A stretch of DNA of 5,110 bases from Massilia sp. (GTDB lineage: Bacteria > Pseudomonadota > Gammaproteobacteria > Burkholderiales > Burkholderiaceae_D), in NCBI GenBank assembly GCA_003520365.1, contig DOUW01000202.1, positions 2,066 through 7,175 on the forward strand, read 5' to 3'. The first letter of the stretch is position 1; each line of letters opens with the position of its first letter. Of the stretch, positions 1-5,110 are shown piece by piece. The notes below the pieces were generated by a model. It made no database searches. It saw nothing but the letters and a program-made list of their open reading frames with translations, and was not told the DNA's origin. Both the position numbers and the translations under genes were made by a program.

Positions 1-1
1 G

Positions 2-253
2 ATCTTGTCCGGCACGCGCGACAAGATCGTCACGCCGGCAATCCACTCCGAACGTTTGCACGAGGCGCTGGAACGCGGGGACCCCGGCAGCGAGCTGCAG
101 CTGGAACCGGGCGTCGGCCACATGGTGCATTACGCGCATCCGGAACTGGTGGCGCGCGCGGTCGATGCCATCGCGGCCCAGGTGGGCGAGCCGGTGACGC
201 TGCGCAGCCCGCGCGCGGAGGCGCTGGCGCGGGCGGGCGAAAGCGGGGTGTGA
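2..253 (+). CDS. alpha/beta hydrolase, C-terminal fragment (5' end outside window)
   Basis: This is the last 83 codons of a gene that enters from the left edge in the frame beginning at base 2 and stops at TGA 251-253. The fragment starts ILSGTRDKIV, which looks like the strand and turn after beta-6 of an alpha/beta hydrolase. In that fold the Asp (residue 7 of the fragment) is the usual acid of the Ser-Asp-His triad. The motif PGVGHMVHY follows, with His40 as the likely catalytic base, and then a final amphipathic helix (HPELVARAVDAIAAQ). The nucleophile elbow (G-x-S-x-G) would lie upstream and cannot be seen. The last 20 or so residues are an Ala/Arg/Glu-rich tail without recognisable function. 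A TTG at 5-7 could be read as a start, but it sits inside the conserved strand, so the gene surely begins earlier. The substrate cannot be told from this part. The gene converges on nadC across a 109-bp gap and is unlikely to share its function. Confidence 0.82.
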   Translation: MLSGTRDKIVTPAIHSERLHEALERGDPGSELQLEPGVGHMVHYAHPELVARAVDAIAAQVGEPVTLRSPRAEALARAGESGV

Positions 254-261
254 GCGATCAA

Positions 262-285
262 GGTCGAACGGCGGGTCGAACGGTG
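262..285. repeat. 12-bp tandem direct repeat, two copies
   Basis: GGTCGAACGGCG at 262-273 is followed directly by GGTCGAACGGTG at 274-285, so the two copies differ at one base. The repeat lies just after the hydrolase stop codon (TGA 251-253), outside any gene I can support. With only two copies it may be a chance slippage duplication. No function is inferred. Confidence 0.7.
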
Positions 286-315
286 GCGACCGCAGCGGGG
301 CGGGCAAGCGTACTA

Positions 316-344
316 GACCGCGTGGGCACAAGTGCCCACCCTAC
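316..344 (-). repeat. REP-like palindrome with GTAG head
   Basis: Bases 322-329 (GTGGGCAC) and 332-339 (GTGCCCAC) form a perfect 8-bp inverted repeat around a 2-nt centre. On the minus strand the stem is preceded directly by GTAG (rc of 344-341) and followed by GCGGT. A GTAG/GTGG tetranucleotide 5' of an intergenic stem-loop is the known layout of bacterial REP sequences, which are mobilised by RAYT (TnpA-REP) proteins. From memory, very similar GGTGGGCAC...GTGCCCACG motifs are scattered through Oxalobacteraceae-type genomes; I cannot verify this here. The element lies between two convergent genes, a typical REP position, and could also end or stabilise transcripts from both sides. Only one copy is visible in the window. 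Confidence 0.6.
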
Positions 345-345
345 C

Positions 346-362
346 AGCCCCGCAGACGGGCT
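346..362 (-). terminator. small hairpin directly after the nadC stop, terminator-like
   Basis: On the minus strand, AGCCCG (362-357), a UCUG loop (356-353) and CGGGGCU (352-346) form a 6-bp GC-rich stem with one bulged G. It begins immediately after the nadC TGA (365-363). There is no U-tract behind it; the sequence runs straight into the REP-like palindrome. It is therefore not a canonical intrinsic terminator. Together the two hairpins could slow polymerase or protect the 3' end of the nadAC transcript. Confidence 0.4.
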
Positions 363-1241
363 TCAGCCGACGATGCGCAGCGAATAATCGGTTGCGCGCA
401 CGTCCTTGGTCAGGCTGCCGACCGAGATGCGGTCGACGCCGGTCTCGGCGATCGCACGCACGGTCTGCATGTTGATGCCGCCCGAGGCTTCCAGCAAGGC
501 GCGTCCCGCGTTCACCTTCACCGCTTCGCGCATGGCGTCGAGGTCGAAGTTGTCGAGCAGGACGGACTGCACGCCGGCCGCCAGTGCTTCCTCGAGCTGG
601 GCAATGGTCTCGACCTCGATCTGGACGGGGACGTTGGCACCCCGGCCGGCATTCAGCGCATTCGCGTTCTCCAGCGCGCGGGTCACGCCGCCGGCGGCCG
701 CGATGTGGTTTTCCTTGATCAGGATGCCGTCGTACAGGGCCATGCGCTGGTTCTTGCCGCCGCCCACGCGCACCGCGTACTTCTGCGCTTGGCGCAGGCC
801 AGGCAGGGTCTTGCGGGTGTCGAGGATGGCGGCGTTGGTGCCGGCAATCACGTCCACGTATTTGCGGGTGGCGGAAGCGACGCCCGACAGCAGTTGCATG
901 AAGTTCAGGGCGGCGCGCTCGGCGGTCAGGAGCGAGCGCGGCGAGCCCTCGATGGTGCAGACCACGCTGTCGGCGGCCATCAGGTCGCCCTCGGCGTACT
1001 GCCAGTCGATCTCGATGTCCTGGTCGACCGCCAGCATCACGCCCTCGAACCAGGGCGCGCCGCACAGCACGGCTTCCTCGCGCACGATCACGCGCGCCTT
1101 CGCCCGCGGCTCGGTGGGCACCAGCAGGCCGGTCAGGTCGCCGGTACCGACGTCTTCCAGCAGCGCGGCCAGGATGTTCTGCTCGAATGCGGCCTGCAGC
1201 TTCTCGTCGAACTGGTCGTGGGGGTTTCGTAGCGTCGTCAT
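363..1241 (-). CDS. nadC: nicotinate-nucleotide diphosphorylase (carboxylating), quinolinate phosphoribosyltransferase NadC
   Basis: NadC converts quinolinate and phosphoribosyl pyrophosphate to nicotinate mononucleotide, CO2 and pyrophosphate. This is the step where de novo NAD synthesis meets the salvage route, in the cytoplasm. The 292-residue length is normal. Visible family motifs are EDVGTGDLT (29-37), [15 protein letters not shown] (108-122), [10 protein letters not shown] (141-150), GGGKNQR (160-166), LIKENH (174-179), EVE (209-211), LLDNFD (228-233) and EASGGI (251-256). Arg109, Arg143, Lys144, Arg166 and Lys176 fit the substrate-binding basic residues. The His usual in the N-H-R motif is Gln165 here, which may be typical of the clade. 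The ATG (1241-1239) overlaps the nadA TGA as ATGA, so translation is probably coupled. A GGGAG (1256-1252) lies 10 nt upstream, inside nadA. The gene is last in the minus-strand run and is followed by a hairpin. Confidence 0.96.
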   Translation of the reverse strand: MTTLRNPHDQFDEKLQAAFEQNILAALLEDVGTGDLTGLLVPTEPRAKARVIVREEAVLCGAPWFEGVMLAVDQDIEIDWQYAEGDLMAADSVVCTIEGSPRSLLTAERAALNFMQLLSGVASATRKYVDVIAGTNAAILDTRKTLPGLRQAQKYAVRVGGGKNQRMALYDGILIKENHIAAAGGVTRALENANALNAGRGANVPVQIEVETIAQLEEALAAGVQSVLLDNFDLDAMREAVKVNAGRALLEASGGINMQTVRAIAETGVDRISVGSLTKDVRATDYSLRIVG

Positions 1242-2380
1242 GCGGGGCCTACTCCCGAAAACAGTTGAGTATTGTTCTCCAGCGCGCCTTGCGGCAGCGC
1301 CTGCGCTTTCTTGGCGGCGGCGAAATCGAGCATGCGGTCGATCGCGCGCACGGCCTGGCGGCCGATTTCGGGATCGACGAAGACCTCGTTGGCGCCGGTC
1401 TCAACGCGGTTTTCCAATGCGTCGGCCAGGTTCTTCAGGCCGTTCATCGCCATCCACGGGCAGTGCGCGCAGCTCTTGCAGGTCGCACTGTTGCCGGCGG
1501 TCGGCGCTTCGATGAAGTGCTTGCCTGGCGCGGCCATGCGCATCTTGTGCAGGATGCCATTGTCGGTGGCGACGATGAAGGTCGTCGCATCCATGGTCTG
1601 GGCCGCGTTGATCAGCTGGGTGGTGGAGCCGACCACGTCGGCCTGGGCCACCACGTTGGCCGGCGACTCCGGGTGCACCAGCACCTTCGCGTCCGGGTGC
1701 TGGGCCTTGAGCAGGTCGAGTTCGATGCCCTTGAATTCGTCGTGCACCAGGCAGGAGCCCTGCCACAGCAGCATGTCGGCGCCGGTCTGCTTCTGGATCC
1801 AGGAACCCAGGTGGCGGTCGGGCGCCCACAGGATCTTCTTGCCCTGCGCGTGCAGGTGCTTGACGATGTCCAGGCCGATCGACGAGGTCACCATCCAGTC
1901 GGCGCGCGCCTTCACGGCGGCGCTGGTGTTGGCGTAGACGACCACGGTACGGTCCGGATGCTGGTCGCAGAAGGCCGCAAATTCGTCGGCCGGGCAGCCC
2001 AGGTCGAGCGAGCAGGTCGCTTCCAGGTCCGGCATCAGGATGGTTTTTTCCGGGCTGAGGATCTTGGCGGTCTCGCCCATGAAGCGTACACCGGCTACCA
2101 CCAGGGTTTTCGCCGGGTGGTCGCGGCCGAAGCGCGCCATTTCGAGCGAGTCCGAGACGCAGCCGCCGGTTTCCTCGGCCAGGTCCTGCAGGTCGGGATC
2201 GACGTAGTAGTGGGCGACCAGGACCGCTTCCTTCTCCTTCAGCAGGCGGCGGATGCGCTCCTTCAGTTCGCGCTTTTCCTCGGCGGTCGGGGTTGCGGGA
2301 ACCTTGGCCCAGGCGTGGGCGGTGCAGGCGGCGCCGTCCTGCGGGTGGTCGTATTCGAAGGTCTTGATGGGGATGTTCAT
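1238..2380 (-). CDS. nadA: quinolinate synthase NadA
   Basis: NadA condenses iminoaspartate with dihydroxyacetone phosphate to quinolinate, using a [4Fe-4S] cluster, in de novo NAD synthesis. The protein has 380 residues from the ATG at 2380 ([10 protein letters not shown]...). Cluster ligands can be placed by comparison with E. coli NadA (Cys113, 200, 297): Cys123 in ATCSLDLGC, Cys210 in GSCLVHDEF and Cys307, the last Cys of the CxxCxxC 301-307 (CKSCAHC). Other family blocks are [19 protein letters not shown] (55-73), [10 protein letters not shown] (149-158), HPESP (236-240), GSTTQL (251-256) and EAPTAG (291-296). The open frame extends 31 codons further upstream to 2473. That extension is Arg/Cys-rich, runs through the leader hairpins and has no family match, so 2380 is preferred. 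A moderate ribosome site, GAGAG (2395-2391), sits 10 nt before the ATG. The stop overlaps the nadC start by four bases. NadB is not encoded in this window. Confidence 0.96.
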   Translation of the reverse strand: MNIPIKTFEYDHPQDGAACTAHAWAKVPATPTAEEKRELKERIRRLLKEKEAVLVAHYYVDPDLQDLAEETGGCVSDSLEMARFGRDHPAKTLVVAGVRFMGETAKILSPEKTILMPDLEATCSLDLGCPADEFAAFCDQHPDRTVVVYANTSAAVKARADWMVTSSIGLDIVKHLHAQGKKILWAPDRHLGSWIQKQTGADMLLWQGSCLVHDEFKGIELDLLKAQHPDAKVLVHPESPANVVAQADVVGSTTQLINAAQTMDATTFIVATDNGILHKMRMAAPGKHFIEAPTAGNSATCKSCAHCPWMAMNGLKNLADALENRVETGANEVFVDPEIGRQAVRAIDRMLDFAAAKKAQALPQGALENNTQLFSGVGPA

Positions 2381-2390
2381 GCGAAGCTTG

Positions 2391-2395
2391 CTCTC
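2391..2395 (-). promoter_or_regulatory. ribosome binding site of nadA
   Basis: GAGAG on the minus strand, 10 nt before the ATG at 2380-2378, supports this start over the in-frame ATG at 2473-2471. It is only a partial match to the anti-Shine-Dalgarno sequence. It lies between the nadA start and the upstream hairpin at 2403-2426, so folding of the leader could affect access to it. Confidence 0.5.
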
Positions 2396-2402
2396 ACATG
2401 TT

Positions 2403-2426
2403 CGCGCCGGCACGCACCGCGGCGCG
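2403..2426 (-). repeat. inverted repeat in the nadA leader, proximal hairpin
   Basis: CGCGCCG (2403-2409) and CGGCGCG (2420-2426) form a perfect 7-bp stem around a 10-nt loop. It ends about 7 nt upstream of the nadA ribosome site in transcript direction. The stem is all G and C, so a chance palindrome in GC-rich DNA is possible. Confidence 0.5.
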
Positions 2427-2443
2427 CCGACGCAGGTTGGACG

Positions 2444-2488
2444 CGTGGGGTCGTGCGGGCCACATGCCCGCATGACAGCCGCCCCACG
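2444..2488 (-). repeat. nested double inverted repeat between ybiT and nadA
   Basis: An outer pair, CGTGGGG (2444-2450) and CCCCACG (2482-2488), encloses an inner pair, TGCGGGC (2454-2460) and GCCCGCA (2466-2472), with a 5-nt loop. All four arms are perfect 7-mers. The internal loops are 3 nt (2451-2453) and 9 nt (2473-2481). On the transcribed strand the structure starts 3 nt after the ybiT TAA (2494-2492). No U-tract follows, so a classical intrinsic terminator is unlikely. It may be a Rho-dependent or weak terminator, an mRNA-protecting 3' structure, a leader fold for nadA, or a degenerate repeat element. Confidence 0.6.
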
Positions 2489-2491
2489 TAA

Positions 2492-4093
<1,602 letters not shown>

Positions 4094-4102
4094 TGGTGGG
4101 AA

Positions 4103-4107
4103 CCTTT
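4103..4107 (-). promoter_or_regulatory. ribosome binding site deciding the GTG start of ybiT
   Basis: AAAGG (4107-4103 on the minus strand) lies 9 nt before GTG 4093-4091. The spacing is good and the protein aligns with YbiT from this codon, so the non-ATG start is favoured. Confidence 0.65.
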
Positions 4108-4133
4108 AAAGCGAAGTTTGCAATTAACCGTCT

Positions 4134-4142
4134 ATTTTACCA
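4134..4142 (-). promoter_or_regulatory. probable extended -10 promoter of ybiT
   Basis: On the minus strand, TGG followed by TAAAAT (4142-4134) fits the extended -10 pattern TGnTATAAT with one mismatch in the hexamer. No good -35 box is found at 16-18 bp; the TTGCAC further up is about 24 bp away. Transcription would start near 4127, giving a leader of about 34 nt before the GTG. The AT-rich stretch 4104-4139 stands out from the GC-rich surroundings, as expected for a promoter. If real, ybiT does not depend on read-through from ldcA. Confidence 0.5.
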
Positions 4143-4189
4143 CCCAGGACGGCGACTGGCGCAGTGCAAGGATGGAAACACGGTCCACA

Positions 4190-5107
4190 CTATGCGCGGC
4201 GCAACGTGGGGTAGTCGGACAGCGCGAGCGTGAAGCCCGCCGCGTCCGACTGCAGCCGCGCCTGGGCCCCGAACGGAATCGTCACCCGGCGCGGCACGTG
4301 GCCGAAGCTCAGGCCCGTCAGCACGGGGATCGGCAGCGTCGCGCGCAGGTGGGCCAGCATGGCGTCGAAATCGTAGCCGTTGTCCATGGCGCCGAGCTTG
4401 TAGCCGGAAAAGTCGCCGAGCACCAGGGCTTGCTGGCGGCCGAGCACGCCGGCCTGCATCAGCTGCAGCAGCATGCGCTCGACGCGGTAGGGATGCTCGG
4501 CGATGTCTTCCACGAACAGGATGCCGCCCTCGATGCGCGGGAACCATTCGGTGCCGAGCAGCGAGGCCAGCATCGCCAGGTTGCCGCCCCAGATCGTGCC
4601 CGCCACGTCGACGAGAGGGTTGCCGCTGGCCTCCTCCACGATGCGGTGGGTGGGGCCGGCCAGGCAGTCCCAGAACTGCGCCAGGGTGAAGTCGCACGGT
4701 TCCTCGGCGCCGAAGTCGCCGGCCAGCAAGGGGCCGGCATAGCTGAGCGCGCCCGTCTTCGTGTACAGGCCCATCTGCAGCGCCGTGATGTCGGAATAGC
4801 CGACGAACAGCTTGCCGCTGGCGGCCAGGCGTTCGAAGTCGATGTGCGGCAGCAGGCGGGTCAGGCCGTAGCCGCCGCGCACCGCCATCACGAGCTGCAC
4901 GTCGGGGTCGTCGGCCCCCGCGTACAGCTGGGCCAGGCGGGCCTCGTCGGTCCCGCCGAAGCGCTGGTGGACGGCGTCCGGGTCGTAGTAGTTGTGGACG
5001 AGGCAGCCATGGGCCTCGAGGCGGGCGATGCCGCGCGCAACCGCGGCCTGGTCGGGCGTATAGCCGGCGGGCGCGACGATCGCGACGCCGAGTCGGGAGG
5101 TGATCAC
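4190..5107 (-). CDS. ldcA: murein LD-carboxypeptidase, peptidase family S66 (LdcA)
   Basis: LD-carboxypeptidase removes the terminal D-Ala from murein tetrapeptides in the cytoplasm, so the tripeptide can be reused for peptidoglycan. The 305 residues are full length for the family. N-terminal motifs are GVAIVAPAGY (7-16) and MAVRGGYGLTRLLPHIDF (74-91). The nucleophile is Ser105 in FVGYSDIT. The C-terminal half has GTIWGGNLAMLASLLGT (170-186), Glu200 in LFVEDIAEHPYRVER and His270 in LSFGHVPRRVTIPFG, completing the Ser-Glu-His triad of S66 peptidases. No signal peptide is seen, in line with a cytosolic enzyme. The stop is TAG 4192-4190. The start is uncertain: GTG 5107-5105 is 3 bases from the window edge, the codon before it (ACA) keeps the frame open, and any ribosome site lies outside, so a few residues may be missing. 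A 96-bp gap follows before ybiT. The two genes are functionally unrelated. Confidence 0.92.
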   Translation of the reverse strand: MITSRLGVAIVAPAGYTPDQAAVARGIARLEAHGCLVHNYYDPDAVHQRFGGTDEARLAQLYAGADDPDVQLVMAVRGGYGLTRLLPHIDFERLAASGKLFVGYSDITALQMGLYTKTGALSYAGPLLAGDFGAEEPCDFTLAQFWDCLAGPTHRIVEEASGNPLVDVAGTIWGGNLAMLASLLGTEWFPRIEGGILFVEDIAEHPYRVERMLLQLMQAGVLGRQQALVLGDFSGYKLGAMDNGYDFDAMLAHLRATLPIPVLTGLSFGHVPRRVTIPFGAQARLQSDAAGFTLALSDYPTLRRA

Positions 5108-5110
5108 TGT

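Noticed and set aside
5..253. TTG at 5-7 as the start of a separate 82-residue small gene
   Set aside because: The sequence is the conserved C-terminal part of an alpha/beta hydrolase, and the frame is open to the window edge, so it is a truncated view of a longer gene.
406..1515. 369-codon + strand frame across nadC and into nadA
   Set aside because: It is Ser/Arg/Ala-rich and opposes two well supported genes. It has no motifs or promoter and is taken as a shadow frame.
2381..2473. 31-residue N-terminal extension of NadA from the ATG at 2473
   Set aside because: The extension ([10 protein letters not shown]...) resembles no NadA, runs through the leader hairpins and has no good ribosome site. 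The start at 2380 begins the conserved-looking protein and has GAGAG 10 nt upstream.
1187..2491. 434-codon open frame on the + strand, antisense to nadA
   Set aside because: Its product is rich in Arg, Gly, Val and His without family motifs, and it lies opposite a clear NadA. Long antisense frames are expected in GC-rich genes because of third-position bias.
2381..2491. NAD+-I (nadA motif) riboswitch upstream of nadA
   Set aside because: The position is suggestive, but that class is known from Acidobacteria and I cannot recognise its conserved core. The stems seen are simple GC inverted repeats.
4151..4189. Terminator behind ldcA
   Set aside because: Only very short inverted repeats are seen, such as ACTG-GCG-CAGT and TGGA...TCCA, with no U-tract. 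They are too weak to call.

Overview
The window is GC-rich chromosomal DNA from a proteobacterium. The closest fit is a betaproteobacterium of the Burkholderiales, perhaps Oxalobacteraceae (Massilia-like). This rests on base composition, on the form of NadC and NadA, on a YbiT-type ABC-F protein, and on a short GTAG-headed palindrome of the REP kind. The genus is a guess from protein and repeat style, not a database result.

Layout: bases 2-253 (+ strand) are the last 83 codons of an alpha/beta hydrolase whose start lies outside the window. A 109-bp convergent gap (254-362) holds a 12-bp tandem direct repeat, a REP-like palindrome and a small hairpin directly behind the nadC stop. Everything to the right is on the minus strand, transcribed from right to left in the order ldcA (4190-5107), ybiT (2492-4093), nadA (1238-2380), nadC (363-1241).

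nadA and nadC overlap by four bases (ATGA) and form a translationally coupled pair. NadA makes quinolinate from iminoaspartate and dihydroxyacetone phosphate, and NadC converts quinolinate to nicotinate mononucleotide. The first enzyme of the route, L-aspartate oxidase (NadB) or aspartate dehydrogenase, is not in the window. The 111-bp leader between ybiT and nadA contains two inverted-repeat structures and no U-tract, so it could be a weak terminator, a structured 5' leader or a degenerate repeat element. ybiT is a full-length two-domain ABC-F ATPase with a plausible promoter of its own (extended -10) in the 96-bp gap after ldcA. ldcA encodes a cytoplasmic LD-carboxypeptidase of peptidoglycan recycling, and its start lies almost at the right edge.

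Overall this is an ordinary housekeeping region. I see no mobile element gene, CRISPR array, tRNA, rRNA or defence system, and no convincing new multi-gene system. The parts worth a second look are the intergenic palindromes (316-344 and 2403-2488) and a few residue substitutions in otherwise standard enzymes. No gap between genes exceeds 300 bases.
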